This document shows positions 53,197 through 62,947 of a stretch of 64,000 nt of DNA, piece by piece. The number at the start of each line of letters is the position of its first letter. The first letter of the stretch is position 1. Below the pieces are notes generated by a model. It did no database searches, was not told where the DNA came from, and saw nothing but the letters and a program-made list of their open reading frames with translations. Origin of the DNA: JACJXF01 sp038316435 (lineage in GTDB: Bacteria; Bacteroidota; Bacteroidia; Bacteroidales; GCA-2748055); assembly GCA_038316435.1 (NCBI GenBank), contig JBBQAQ010000012.1, positions 28,236-92,235 on the forward strand, written 5' to 3'. The translations under genes and the position numbers were made by a program.

Positions 53197-53791
53197 TCAA
53201 ATAAGATTTGCGGAATTTGCCCAATCTTCCATTGTCATTGGAATTGCCTTTTTGGCTCTGTCCTCTGCCAAATCTAAATATGCATTCACAATTCGTCCCA
53301 ACGATTCTAATTCTTGTTGCGATAAATAATTTTTAGCAATTACAACATCTGCTTTCAATATTTTCCCATCCGTTGCTTTTTCCCATGAGCTTAATCCCAT
53401 ATTTTGGATTTCTGCATTGGCTCTCAACATTATTAATTCTGAAGCCGTATGTCCATGAACTGCAAAATGCAACTTGTTTTGAACTTTTGCAAAAAATGTT
53501 TTGGTAGTGGGTGCCTCTTTATTATAATCAACACTTGTGGCGTATATATCAGTCGGTTTTTGATAAAACCGACGTTCACTGAGCCGAATCTATCTGATTT
53601 CGGAAAGCAAATGTTCATAATAATCTTCACCAAGAAAAGTGCCGTTCTCCAAACGTTTTTTATCTATTACGTAACCACGAAAGCCATATTGTTTGGTCTT
53701 CGTAGCGCACTTCAATGCTTTTATCACCTGTCTGCTGTGTAAATACTAAAAATTCAGCTGTGCTGTTTCGTATTTGTAGCTTCTTAGTCAT
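53197..53791 (-). pseudogene. RhuM-family protein, decayed by internal deletion and nonsense codon
   Basis: Read from ATG at 53791: MTKKLQIRNSTAEFLVFTQQ, TGDKSIEVRYEDQTIWL, the RhuM N-terminus. The helix-turn-helix part is deleted near 53685 and the frame jumps to GFRGYVIDKKRLENGTFLGE, DYYEHLLSEIR. There TAG replaces a codon that is usually Glu, then IRLSERRFYQKPTDIYATSV and the intact KVQNKLHFAVHGHTASELIM. The C-terminus stops after PMTMEDWANS, short of the family end. RhuM proteins are often encoded near restriction-modification or mobile loci. The open part (53197-53472) would be a 91-residue stub without a natural start. Confidence 0.85.
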
Positions 53792-54391
53792 ATTACAATT
53801 CTTATTTTTCGAAGTCTTATACCTGAATACAAAACTACAACAAATTTGGGTTTATGTAAAAAACTTGCATCCCTCGTTTGGCTTGGGCTGCACACCTATG
53901 TCGAATGTATCAAATATTGTTGTGATTCTATTCGTTTTTTATGTTGCTCATGCATTTTTTCTATTTCGTTGCTAATTTATAATATTTTTCAATATTGTTC
54001 GGCAAAATAATATCTCGTTCCTCACGGGACTTATACTAAAGGCATTGTTTTTAATTCTACCTGTATGCTGTCCCTAAGAGAAAGTCCAGTAGGGAACAAC
54101 ATATTGGTAGAAAATGCTGATGCCTAGCGAAACACCTCCCGATTATTCCATCGGGATACGGTGGTACTTCGACTTTGCTCAATAACCATATGAGAGGCGG
54201 TTCCTGAGCTTGTCGAAGCATAGAATAATTGCAGGGTGTCCGAATTAACGTGCTAATGAAATAATGTGCTATGTGTTCCACAAAAAACGCAACATTTACA
54301 AATTGTGCTACTCTGTGTAAAAAAAATCACAGAGTTACTCAAAGTTGCACCAAGGCCAATTAATTCTATCTTGCAGTCGTAAAATCATCCT
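53792..54391. other. Non-coding stretch before the POT transporter
   Basis: No gene is recognised. It carries a hairpin element at 54141-54218 and a second small hairpin at 54311-54334 (CTCTGTG with CACAGAG), both repeat-like. Confidence 0.6.
54141..54218. repeat. REP-like stem-loop (CTTCGACTTTGCTCA / TGAGCTTGTCGAAG)
   Basis: Arms at 54167-54181 and 54205-54218 are near-inverted copies with three mismatches and a 23-base loop. CCCGAT...ATCGGG (about 54138-54155) adds a second small hairpin. The CTTCGACAAGCTCA-type word occurs as an intergenic repeat in many bacteria. Confidence 0.5.
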
Positions 54392-55828
54392 ATGAGCCGA
54401 TTCACATCCACCGTTCGATCTTTCCCCGGAACCTTCTGGGCCGCCAATACTCTCGAGCTTTTTGAGCGCTTAGCCTATTATGGAATTTTTAATCTTCTGG
54501 CTCTCTACCTTACCAACTCCCCTGAAACAGGTGCATTGGGTTTTACACAGGTAGAAAAAGGAATGCTCATGGGCATCGTAAACGCAATATTGTATTTCCT
54601 TCCGGTAATTACCGGGGCTATTGCCGATAAATTCGGGTATAAAAAAGTGCTAATCATAGCATTTATAATACTTTCATCGGGCTATTACCTTATGGGACAG
54701 GTTAGTTCTTATGCTTTTGTATTCATCACTTTTTTTTATGTTGCCATTGGAGCAGCGCTTTTTAAACCGATTATTTCCGCAACTATTGCCCGTACAACCA
54801 ATGAAGACAATGCTTCTCTGGGCTTTGGTATTTTTTATATGATTATAAATATAGGGGGATTGGTGGGTCCGCTCATGGCATCCGAACTCCGCGAAATTAG
54901 CTGGAATTATATTTTTCTAATGGCGACAGGATCAATTCTGATCAATCTTGTAATAGTATTGATTTTCTTTCGTGAACCCGACAGACAGATCAATTCCGAC
55001 TCTCTGCTGAAAAGTCTGTCTACCATTTTTAGAAACATTTTTACTGTTTTACAGGATCTGCGTTTTGTTATTTTCCTAGCCATCATAACCGGCGCATGGA
55101 CTGTTTACTGGCAGTATTTTTACAGTCTGCCCGTATTTATGGAACAATGGGTGAATACTTCTCCGCTTTACAATGCACTGTATTCGATATCACCGGGTTT
55201 TGCCAAGGCAGTTGGAACGGATGCTGGGATAATTCTTACTGAGAAGATCATTGCAATGGACGCTATGTTTATTGTGCTGTTTCAAGTGATTGTAAGTAGT
55301 ATTGTAATGAAAATAAGACCTTTGAAGTCGATGACGATTGGGATACTCATTAATTCAATAGGTTTGGCATTATCGGTTCTAACTTCAAATCCCTTTTTTA
55401 CACTTATTTCCATTCTGATATTCTCTTTCGGCGAGATGGCTTTTTCCCCTAAAATACTTGAATATATTGGTAGAATTGCACCAAAAGATAAGGCAGCTTT
55501 GTATATGGGCACTCAGTTTCTGCCTATGGCTCTTGGTAATTTTTTCGGGGGATTTATAGCCGGGGGAGTTTATAACGCCCTGGCCGACAAGTACGTGATG
55601 ATTCAAAAGCTTCTGCCCCAACTTCCTGATGTTGCTAATCTTTCCAATGATCAGCTCTTTAATTCAGCAACTTTGTTTTTACAAACGGATGCAGCCGGTT
55701 TAAACAAAATCCTTTGGGAAACGTACCACCCGAACCGCTTTGGACTGGTGCTCATCGGTACAGGAATTGTAACGGTTGTTTTGCTTTATTTTTATGATAA
55801 GTTTATGCTCCGGAATAAAATATCATGA
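54392..55828 (+). CDS. POT/PTR-family proton-coupled oligopeptide transporter
   Basis: 478 residues, 12 or more membrane helices. N-terminal ELFERLAYYG is the POT ExxER motif (Glu/Glu/Arg proton-coupling residues), followed by MFS loop DKFGYKKVLIIA. Family members import di- and tripeptides with protons. A C-terminal cytoplasmic-facing loop (LPQLPDVANLSNDQLFNSAT) is longer than in small POTs. Independent gene, preceded by repeats and followed by a 434-base gap. Confidence 0.88.
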   Translation: MSRFTSTVRSFPGTFWAANTLELFERLAYYGIFNLLALYLTNSPETGALGFTQVEKGMLMGIVNAILYFLPVITGAIADKFGYKKVLIIAFIILSSGYYLMGQVSSYAFVFITFFYVAIGAALFKPIISATIARTTNEDNASLGFGIFYMIINIGGLVGPLMASELREISWNYIFLMATGSILINLVIVLIFFREPDRQINSDSLLKSLSTIFRNIFTVLQDLRFVIFLAIITGAWTVYWQYFYSLPVFMEQWVNTSPLYNALYSISPGFAKAVGTDAGIILTEKIIAMDAMFIVLFQVIVSSIVMKIRPLKSMTIGILINSIGLALSVLTSNPFFTLISILIFSFGEMAFSPKILEYIGRIAPKDKAALYMGTQFLPMALGNFFGGFIAGGVYNALADKYVMIQKLLPQLPDVANLSNDQLFNSATLFLQTDAAGLNKILWETYHPNRFGLVLIGTGIVTVVLLYFYDKFMLRNKIS

Positions 55829-56262
55829 GTATTTGAACGCATTTAATTCTGTACGAAAATGAACACTTCACGTTCAGTTTAGGTCAGTATTTTGTCTGAT
55901 TTTCACGCACATTTACCATTCATCATACTGATTATTAAATTGCTGCTTGCATTGGTAAGAAGTTACACTGAAATATGAATGATAGAAAGTAATATGTGAC
56001 TGAAATCATAAGGTATTTGAAAATAAACCAGCTTTAAATACAGTATTCTCCCTCTAAATGCCCCCTTTTCATTAAAATATTTCCGGCAAAAACTTTCCGA
56101 AAGTACAGCAAATGTTCAAATTCAGATCACAATATCCGATAAATATTTGCATTGATCAATGATTCCTTGAATTTAGTGTAAATCATACATTTCTATTGAG
56201 TACTTTAGTATTATTTCGTTTAGCTTTACTTCTGAAATCCTATTAAAGATAATAAAACAAAA
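55829..56262. other. Non-coding gap between the POT transporter and siaC
   Basis: 434 bases, AT-rich. I see no gene, RNA or clear TAnnTTTG promoter. Confidence 0.55.
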
Positions 56263-56637
56263 ATGGAACCAATTTCAATTCCCGGTACATTAAAAACTCC
56301 ATCGATTACATCAGATTGCATCTCAGGAATTATTGAAATAAAAGGAAGGTCAAATCCTGAAAATTCATCACAGTTCTATAAACCACTGATTGAATGGGTT
56401 GAGGAATACAGTAATAATCCTACTGCCAAAACAATTATCAACATTCAGCTTGAACATTTTAACACAAGCTCATCCAAATGCATTCTGGATGTTTTCAAAA
56501 AGCTTGAGCCTATTAAGAAAGCTAATCTTGACATTTCTGTCAACTGGTACTACGAAGAAGATGATGAAGAAATGCTGGAAGCTGGCGAAACATACGGAAC
56601 CATGACGGTTATTCCGTTTAAAATGATTGGGTATTAG
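56263..56637 (+). CDS. SiaC-family regulatory phosphoprotein (DUF1987)
   Basis: 124 residues. The core FNTSSSKCILDVFKKLEPIK carries the phosphorylatable Ser/Thr patch of the family. In Pseudomonas, SiaC is (de)phosphorylated by SiaB/SiaA and controls the diguanylate cyclase SiaD. No such partner is adjacent, so this is an orphan member. Acidic C-terminal half (WYYEEDDEEMLEAGETYGTM). Followed by a strong terminator at 56654. Confidence 0.85.
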   Translation: MEPISIPGTLKTPSITSDCISGIIEIKGRSNPENSSQFYKPLIEWVEEYSNNPTAKTIINIQLEHFNTSSSKCILDVFKKLEPIKKANLDISVNWYYEEDDEEMLEAGETYGTMTVIPFKMIGY

Positions 56638-56653
56638 AATTTGAAAAACAGCT

Positions 56654-56701
56654 AACCCGCTTTCGGTTTTAAATATGAAACCAAAAGCGGGTTAAGTTTT
56701 T
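56654..56701. terminator. Terminator between siaC and the rhamnosidase
   Basis: AACCCGCTTTCGGTTT and AAACCAAAAGCGGGTT fold back with a short loop (56654-56693). The siaC side then has AAGTTTTT. Confidence 0.85.
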
Positions 56702-56710
56702 ACATACAGT

Positions 56711-59407
56711 TTACAGAGTAAATGCGTACTTCCCTGAACCGACTTCCAGAATGAGGTATCCCTCTTCCCATCGTATTACCTTAATTTCCTTAATTGTGGA
56801 CAGTGCTTTTCCTCCCTCGAAAATAGCCGCTGCTTCTTTTGCCGGAATATAAATTGTGGCGGTAGTATTTGCAGGGATTTCAATATCGAAATAAAGCTTA
56901 GCATTCTCTACTTTCCAGGAACTGCTTAGCTTTCCAAAATAGGTATCAAGACTTGCAGATGCGCTGGTAAAACCTCCCCCGATATAGGGCTTAATTATGC
57001 TATGCTTATATCCCGGGGCATCTTCGTAGGTATCAATGCCGGTCATTATTCTGTACATCCAATCTCCGATTGCGCCGTATGCATAATGGTTAAAGGAATT
57101 CATCCCCGGTGTCTGAAATGAACCATCGGGCTTTTGTCCGTCCCATCTCTCCCATATTGTTGTTGCACCGTTTTTAACCGGGTAAAGCCATGAAGGATAC
57201 GTTTCCTGTAAAAGCAGTTTGTATGCCAGGTCGTTGTAACCAAAACGGGTCAGAACGTGACAGAGATAAGGTGTTCCGAGAAAACCTGTTGTAAGATGTG
57301 TGCCGTAGCTGTTTACATTTGATGCAAGGCGCTCGGCAGCCTGTTTGCGGAGGTTTTCAGGCAACATATCAAAGTTCAGTGCCAGTACATAAGCAGTTTG
57401 TGTTCCAGAAACAAGGCGTCCGTTTGGAGTCATATATTCTTTCAGAAAAGCTGCTTTGATTTTTTGTAGCAATTCAGTGTAAAAAGCCACATCGGTTTTA
57501 TTGTCAAGTACATTTGCTGAATTTATAAGCAGTTGTGTGGAATGTGCATAGAAACATTGGGCAATCAGATACTTGTCGGTAACAGCAGCTCTTCCATCGT
57601 TATCATCTTCGGGATGATAAAACAGCCAGTCGCCAAAATGGAAGCCTGAATTCCATAAATCATTAACGGCAATTTTTCTGATGCTTTCAACATAAGCTTT
57701 CATTGAATTATACTGCTGACCCAAGAGTTGTTTATCCCCGTAAACAAGGTACATATTCCAGGGCGCAATGGTTGCCACATCTGCCCATCCGGCGCTATTA
57801 ACTGCTCCGGCACCCAAAACATTGGGTATTACAAAAGGAACTTTTCCTTCTTCCTGATCTGCTTCAATATCCTTAAGCCATTTGGCAAAAAAGCTGTTCA
57901 CATTCATATTAAAGGCAGCAGTTCTGGAAAATACCTGAGCATCGCCTGTCCAGCCCAGACGCTCGTCACGCTGCGGACAATCGGTTGGAATATCAACGAA
58001 ATTGCCTTTTTGTCCCCATTCGATGTTATGCTGTAACTGGTTAATCAGAGGATTGGAAGTAGTGAAGTTTCCTGTTTTCTTCATGTCTGAATATAAAGCG
58101 GTTGCAGTAAAGTTTTCAGGTTTTATCTCAGCGGGATATCCTTCGATTTTCAAGTAGCGGAAGCCATGCCAGGTAAATTTTGGTTCAAAAACCTCGTCGT
58201 TTCCACCTTTCAGGATGTAGGTATCCTGCGCTTTAGCTGCACGAAGGTTTTCGGTATAGAAATTGCCGCTTTTATCCAGTACTTCTGCATGTGAAAGAAT
58301 TACTTTATCACCTGCTTTACCTTTTACTTTCATGGTAACAAATCCCACCAGATTCTGGCCAAAATCAATTACCTGCTCGCCTGCCGGGGTTTTAATAATT
58401 TTTATGGGAACAAATATCTCATGCTTTTTTACTGTCTCGTTAACCGTGGCAATTAGAACATCCATAGGGTATTCGCCTAGTTTAACTCCACTCCAGTCAG
58501 CATCCTTGTAACCAGGTTTTGCCCATCCTGCTTTTTCAAGCCTTGCATCTACGATCTCTCCATTATAAATTTCGGAATAGAGAATTTCACCCGTTGTGGA
58601 TTTCCAGGAATCATCGCTAATAATACTTTCAGCAGTTCCATCGGCATAAACAATATCAATCTGACAAAGCAGTGAAATGTCGGAATTATAGAAATTAGAA
58701 TTTCCCTGGTATCCTATGTCTCCACGATACCATCCACTGCCAAGCATCACACCTATTGCATTCTGTCCCGAAGCAATTATAGGAGTCACGTCATAAGTCT
58801 GATACTGAAGTCGTTTTTTATAGCTCGTCCATCCCGGGGTAAAAAAATCATTTCCAACTTTTACACCGTTAATCTGAGCCTCATAAAGACCATGGGCAGT
58901 GATATAGGCTGTTGCAGAAACAATTTTTTTGTTGATAGAGAATTGTTTTCTCATCATGGGAGTTGCGCGCAAGGCTGAGTCTTCAACATAGCCTGGTCCT
59001 ATCCATTTCGCCTTCCAGTCTGTTGATTTGAGAAGAGCCATCTGGAAATAGGCTGTCTGACTCCATTCCGAAGCTTTTCCATTGTTATCCCACACCCTGA
59101 CCTGCCAGTTATACCGTGTACCAGATAAAAGAACAGAACCGGAATAAGAAACTTGCACAGATTGTTCAGATTTTACTTTTCCACTGTTCCATACCAGAGT
59201 TTTACCGGAAGTAAGTTTAATTTCATAAGCAGACTGGCTTACATTTCTTTGGGGAGATACTAGTTGCCAGGAAAAGCGGGGGCTGGAAATATCAATACCA
59301 GTCGGATTTGTAAGGTTTTCGGTGAGAAGATTTGTAAGACTGAGCTGTGCATTGGTATAGAATCCAAAAATCAGAAAAGACAAGAATGAAAACAGCAGTT
59401 TTTTCAT
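56711..59407 (-). CDS. Alpha-L-rhamnosidase (GH78), secreted
   Basis: Releases terminal alpha-L-rhamnose from glycans or plant glycosides. 898 residues from MKKLLFSFLSFLIFGFYTNA, a signal peptide; the longer frame upstream runs through a TTGAGGG repeat. Beta-sandwich domains (NLTNPTGIDISSPRFSWQLV; the accessory WNSGKVKSEQSVQVSYSG region) precede the (alpha/alpha)6 catalytic domain. CPQRDERLGWTGDAQVF carries the general acid Glu. GATTIWERWDGQKPDGSFQT carries the second Glu (general base). Typical Bacteroidota secreted or outer-surface enzyme; not in a clear polysaccharide utilisation locus, as SusCD genes are absent. Confidence 0.92.
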   Translation of the reverse strand: MKKLLFSFLSFLIFGFYTNAQLSLTNLLTENLTNPTGIDISSPRFSWQLVSPQRNVSQSAYEIKLTSGKTLVWNSGKVKSEQSVQVSYSGSVLLSGTRYNWQVRVWDNNGKASEWSQTAYFQMALLKSTDWKAKWIGPGYVEDSALRATPMMRKQFSINKKIVSATAYITAHGLYEAQINGVKVGNDFFTPGWTSYKKRLQYQTYDVTPIIASGQNAIGVMLGSGWYRGDIGYQGNSNFYNSDISLLCQIDIVYADGTAESIISDDSWKSTTGEILYSEIYNGEIVDARLEKAGWAKPGYKDADWSGVKLGEYPMDVLIATVNETVKKHEIFVPIKIIKTPAGEQVIDFGQNLVGFVTMKVKGKAGDKVILSHAEVLDKSGNFYTENLRAAKAQDTYILKGGNDEVFEPKFTWHGFRYLKIEGYPAEIKPENFTATALYSDMKKTGNFTTSNPLINQLQHNIEWGQKGNFVDIPTDCPQRDERLGWTGDAQVFSRTAAFNMNVNSFFAKWLKDIEADQEEGKVPFVIPNVLGAGAVNSAGWADVATIAPWNMYLVYGDKQLLGQQYNSMKAYVESIRKIAVNDLWNSGFHFGDWLFYHPEDDNDGRAAVTDKYLIAQCFYAHSTQLLINSANVLDNKTDVAFYTELLQKIKAAFLKEYMTPNGRLVSGTQTAYVLALNFDMLPENLRKQAAERLASNVNSYGTHLTTGFLGTPYLCHVLTRFGYNDLAYKLLLQETYPSWLYPVKNGATTIWERWDGQKPDGSFQTPGMNSFNHYAYGAIGDWMYRIMTGIDTYEDAPGYKHSIIKPYIGGGFTSASASLDTYFGKLSSSWKVENAKLYFDIEIPANTTATIYIPAKEAAAIFEGGKALSTIKEIKVIRWEEGYLILEVGSGKYAFTL

Positions 59408-59408
59408 G

Positions 59409-59449
59409 GTTAGGTTGAGGTTGAGGGTTGAGGGTTGAGGGTTTAGGGT
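59409..59449. repeat. TTGAGGG minisatellite
   Basis: GGTTGAGGTTGAGGGTTGAGGG-like tandem words (broken copies of TTGAGGG) upstream of the rhamnosidase ATG. Confidence 0.6.
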
Positions 59450-59605
59450 GTACTCCGAACCAAACTTAAGGATTAGGCGGATTAAAAACAATAGAGGATT
59501 TGGGCTTTTAGATGGAGTGGATGGGATTGTGAGGGGAGAAATAGCGGAATGGTGATGGTGGTAAAAATCACAACTAATAGGGATAAAGGTAGCTTAAACA
59601 TTGTA

Positions 59606-59613
59606 TAGGTTTG
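59606..59613 (+). promoter_or_regulatory. -7 box of the porin/FMN operon
   Basis: TAGGTTTG, 27 bases before the porin ATG at 59640. Confidence 0.4.
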
Positions 59614-59639
59614 TATCCAAATAAAAAATAAAAAATACA

Positions 59640-60845
59640 ATGCTAAAAATATATTTAGGTTTTGCTATAATCCTTTTGGGGATGATTTTACAGGCGCAAT
59701 CGAATGAATACAATCGTGAAATAAATGATTCCTCTAAAATAAATCAGCCGGAAGTAAAAGCTAACTTAAGAATCGGTGGATATGGTGAAGTACACTTTAA
59801 TCAGCCCTTTAGCTCAAAAATCCGACAAAATGGAGCGCTCGATGTACACAGGTTAGTTATGCTTATGGAATATGGATTTAATTCCCGAGCTCGTTTTATT
59901 TCTGAAATTGAATTTGAGCATGTAAAGGAAGTATTTGTTGAACAGGCTTATCTTCAATACAAACTCAATAAATACATTCAATTTCATGCCGGTTTGCTTT
60001 TAATTCCCATGGGAATAATTAACGGATCCCACGAGCCGGTGAGTTTTAATGGCGTTGAAAGACCAATGATTGATCAGAAAATATCCCCAAGTACCTGGCG
60101 TGAGGCAGGTTTGGGTATTTCCGGAACAGTGCTGCCAATAAAAATGAAATATCAGTTATATCTGGTAAATGGATTTAACGGGTATGACGGGACGCCTCAT
60201 TTAAATGGCAAGGATGGCTTGCGCGGAGGCAGGCAAAAAGCTGCGGAATCATTTATTAGCTCGCCAGATCTGGCCAGCAGAATTGAATATTTTGGAATCG
60301 GTGGGTTTAACCTTGGACTTTCTGGGTATTTCGGAAAAACCGAAAGCAGCATGTACAATGGAATTGATAAAGCCGATTTAAGCACTATTGAACGAGCAGA
60401 TTCATCAGTGGTAGGGATTTCTATGTTTGGACTTGATGCGCGCTTTTCCCGTCATGCATTTCAATGTAAAACGCAATTGTATTATATATCACTGTCAAAC
60501 ACTGAACAATACAATGTTTTTACTGCTATTAGTGGAATACCGAATAATCTCGGAAGTTCCATGACTGGTTATTATGTGGAGGCCGGGTACAACCTGTTTC
60601 ATTCATTCAAAAATATAAAATCGGAACTAATTCCATTTATAAGGTTTGAAGAATATAACACGCAATTTACTGTCTCACAAGGAATTCTAAAAAACAAAAA
60701 TTTTAATGCTACCATTATTACGCTGGGGGTCAGTTTGAAGTTGACTTCAGAAGCAGTATTGAAAGCCGACATTCAGTTTTTAAAAACTGCAGCAGATCCT
60801 GACTTTTTAAAAGTACTTAATACGGGCATAGCCGTTAACTTCTAA
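59640..60845 (+). CDS. Outer-membrane porin-like beta-barrel protein
   Basis: 401 residues. Signal peptide (GFAIILLGMILQAQS). Many alternating beta strands (LRIGGYGEVHFNQPFSSKIR, HRLVMLMEYGFNSRARFISE; FQFHAGLLLIPMGIING) end in a hydrophobic strand AVNF. Resembles the phosphate-selective porin O/P-like Bacteroidota proteins. It is followed 10 bases later by the FMN-binding protein, a coupling seen in this operon. Substrate unknown. Confidence 0.72.
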   Translation: MLKIYLGFAIILLGMILQAQSNEYNREINDSSKINQPEVKANLRIGGYGEVHFNQPFSSKIRQNGALDVHRLVMLMEYGFNSRARFISEIEFEHVKEVFVEQAYLQYKLNKYIQFHAGLLLIPMGIINGSHEPVSFNGVERPMIDQKISPSTWREAGLGISGTVLPIKMKYQLYLVNGFNGYDGTPHLNGKDGLRGGRQKAAESFISSPDLASRIEYFGIGGFNLGLSGYFGKTESSMYNGIDKADLSTIERADSSVVGISMFGLDARFSRHAFQCKTQLYYISLSNTEQYNVFTAISGIPNNLGSSMTGYYVEAGYNLFHSFKNIKSELIPFIRFEEYNTQFTVSQGILKNKNFNATIITLGVSLKLTSEAVLKADIQFLKTAADPDFLKVLNTGIAVNF

Positions 60846-60855
60846 ATATCTCAAG

Positions 60856-61455
60856 ATGTTTAATTATTTTATTTTTGCAGTTTTGATTCTTATAGCCTTG
60901 AAGAGTGCAGCACAGGATGAGATTGAATTCCAACCTGGCTCGCTTTTCTCCGAGCTAAAAAAATTCAGTGATGCGGAAAATCCAAAATTAAGTGAAATAG
61001 GCTATAAATCAGAATTTCCTGCTTCAACTGATCTCCAGGGTAAATATTTTTCACTAAGGTACGACAAGGGTAAAAGTCCAATAAAATTTATTTATGTGGG
61101 ACGGATATACAGCTGCCGGGTCGGAGGATGCTCTTCTTTAAAAGATGCTATGCAAAGCAGAGAACATGAATATTTTGATTACTTTATTTTGACTGATAGT
61201 GTGCCAACAGTGATGCAGGTTAAAGTTTATAATTACATGGCTACACACGGGCAGGAAGTCACAGCAAAAAGCTGGTTAAAGCAGTTTGTTGGTTATGACG
61301 GAGGCCGGGATCTGCAGGTTGGGAAGGACGTTGATGGCATTTCGGGCGCAACGATTTCCGTATATGGGATTACTCTGGATATACAGCAAAAAATATACGA
61401 TTTCAGACAAATTTTGTACAAACCACAGAATTTGTCTGAAAAAGTAACCCAATAG
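60856..61455 (+). CDS. Periplasmic FMN-binding (flavinylated) protein
   Basis: 199 residues. Signal peptide (FIFAVLILIALKSAAQ). The C-terminal domain carries DGISGATISVYGI, matching the ApbE flavinylation motif in which the Thr of SGAT carries covalent FMN, as in NqrC/RnfG and extracytosolic electron-transfer proteins. An SCRVGGC pair of cysteines lies near residue 88. It follows the porin in one operon; no ApbE flavinyltransferase is in the window. Likely role: periplasmic redox carrier; partner unknown. Confidence 0.8.
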   Translation: MFNYFIFAVLILIALKSAAQDEIEFQPGSLFSELKKFSDAENPKLSEIGYKSEFPASTDLQGKYFSLRYDKGKSPIKFIYVGRIYSCRVGGCSSLKDAMQSREHEYFDYFILTDSVPTVMQVKVYNYMATHGQEVTAKSWLKQFVGYDGGRDLQVGKDVDGISGATISVYGITLDIQQKIYDFRQILYKPQNLSEKVTQ

Positions 61456-61470
61456 AAACGACTTACTAAT

Positions 61471-62727
61471 TTACCTTGAAGCCCTTTGTCTGCCCGACCA
61501 TTGTTTTGGTCTGTTTTGAGTTGCCGTTTTCGGCCTTGCATGTCCCGGGTTACCCCTTCCCTGCTGTTTTGGAGCCTTCGCCGGATTATGATCCATCAGT
61601 GGGAATGGATGATCGTCGATAACGGTAATTCTTTTAGAAATCAGCTTTTCAACATCGCGCAGGTATTCTTTTTCTTCAGCATCGCAGAACGATAAGGCCG
61701 TGCCTTTTGCTCCTGCTCTACCGGTTCTGCCGATACGGTGAACATAGGTTTCAGCGATATTGGAGATTTCGTAGTTTATCACATATTCCAAATCATCCAC
61801 ATCAATACCACGGGCTGCAATATCGGTAGCCACGAGTACTCGGGTTGTCTGGGCTTTAAAATTGGTCAATGCGCGCTGACGAGCGTTCTGGGCTTTATTT
61901 CCGTGAATTGCCTCTGCTTTTATATGATGTGCTGAGAGCATTTTCACGACTTTGTCGGCACCGTGTTTTGTGCGGGTAAATACCAATGCTGTTTTGATAG
62001 CATCTCCCTTTAAAACTTCGAGTAATAAAGCGTTTTTATTCCCTTTATCAACGAAATAAACGAATTGTTTGATAATATCAACTGTAGAAGATACGGGTGT
62101 TACGGATACTTTAGAGGGATTTACTAGAATTGTACTTGCCAGCTTCACGATTTCAGGAGGCATGGTTGCTGAGAAAAACAGCGACTGGCGCTTTCTGGGG
62201 AGCATGGTCAGGAGTTTTCTTACATCGTGAATGAAACCCATGTCGAGCATACGATCGGCTTCATCGAGTACGAAAATTTCCACATCCCTCAGACTTATAA
62301 AACCTTGGTTAATAAGGTCGAGCAAACGACCTGGTGTAGCAATCAGGATATCAACTCCTGCTCTGAGAGCGGCAGTTTGGGGATTCTGGTTGACTCCCCC
62401 GAAAACAACAGTAGAGGATAAACCAGTATGTCGGCCATAGGCATTAAAACTTTCGCCAATTTGAATGGCTAATTCACGTGTTGGGGTAAGAATAAGACTT
62501 CTGATTCTTCTTTTTCGTTCGTTAATTTTGTTTGCACTCAGCAATTGTAAAATTGGGATAGCGAATGCGGCTGTTTTTCCTGTTCCTGTTTGTGCGCAAC
62601 CAAGCAGGTCGGCACCTTTTAATACAATTGGAACAGCCTGAGATTGAATAGGAGTTGGAATTGTGTAGCCTTCTTCTTCGAGGGCTTTTAAAATAGGATC
62701 AATGATTTGTAAGGACTTAAATGGCAT
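61471..62727 (-). CDS. DEAD-box RNA helicase (RhlE-like)
   Basis: ATP-dependent RNA unwinding in ribosome assembly or mRNA decay, 418 residues. Q motif GYTIPTPIQSQAVP, motif I AQTGTGKTAAF, Ia PTRELA, Ib TPGRLLD, motif II DEADRMLDMGF, III SAT, V ARGIDVDDLEYVINYE, VI HRIGRTGRAG. A basic arginine/proline tail (NPAKAPKQQGRGNPGHARPK) is typical of RhlE/CsdA relatives. Independent gene. Confidence 0.93.
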   Translation of the reverse strand: MPFKSLQIIDPILKALEEEGYTIPTPIQSQAVPIVLKGADLLGCAQTGTGKTAAFAIPILQLLSANKINERKRRIRSLILTPTRELAIQIGESFNAYGRHTGLSSTVVFGGVNQNPQTAALRAGVDILIATPGRLLDLINQGFISLRDVEIFVLDEADRMLDMGFIHDVRKLLTMLPRKRQSLFFSATMPPEIVKLASTILVNPSKVSVTPVSSTVDIIKQFVYFVDKGNKNALLLEVLKGDAIKTALVFTRTKHGADKVVKMLSAHHIKAEAIHGNKAQNARQRALTNFKAQTTRVLVATDIAARGIDVDDLEYVINYEISNIAETYVHRIGRTGRAGAKGTALSFCDAEEKEYLRDVEKLISKRITVIDDHPFPLMDHNPAKAPKQQGRGNPGHARPKTATQNRPKQWSGRQRASR

Positions 62728-62947
62728 TTTTTTGAATTAAATTAAAATTAAATATTACTGAATTTAGTTGAGAGGACTTAGATTGAGGAAATTTAGAAAG
62801 AGGGATGAGGAATAGGGTGTGTCATGAAGAGCACAAATGTAGGCATAATAAAATTAGTACTCAGCATATATAAGAATATGTCGGAAAGCGCCTGCTATCA
62901 CTGGCTGTTTGAAAGTAAATCAGGTGTAAAACCGAGTTTGTTTTTAC

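Noticed and set aside
59408..59491. Upstream extension of the rhamnosidase
   Set aside because: It passes through a TTGAGGG minisatellite and lies before a clear signal peptide.
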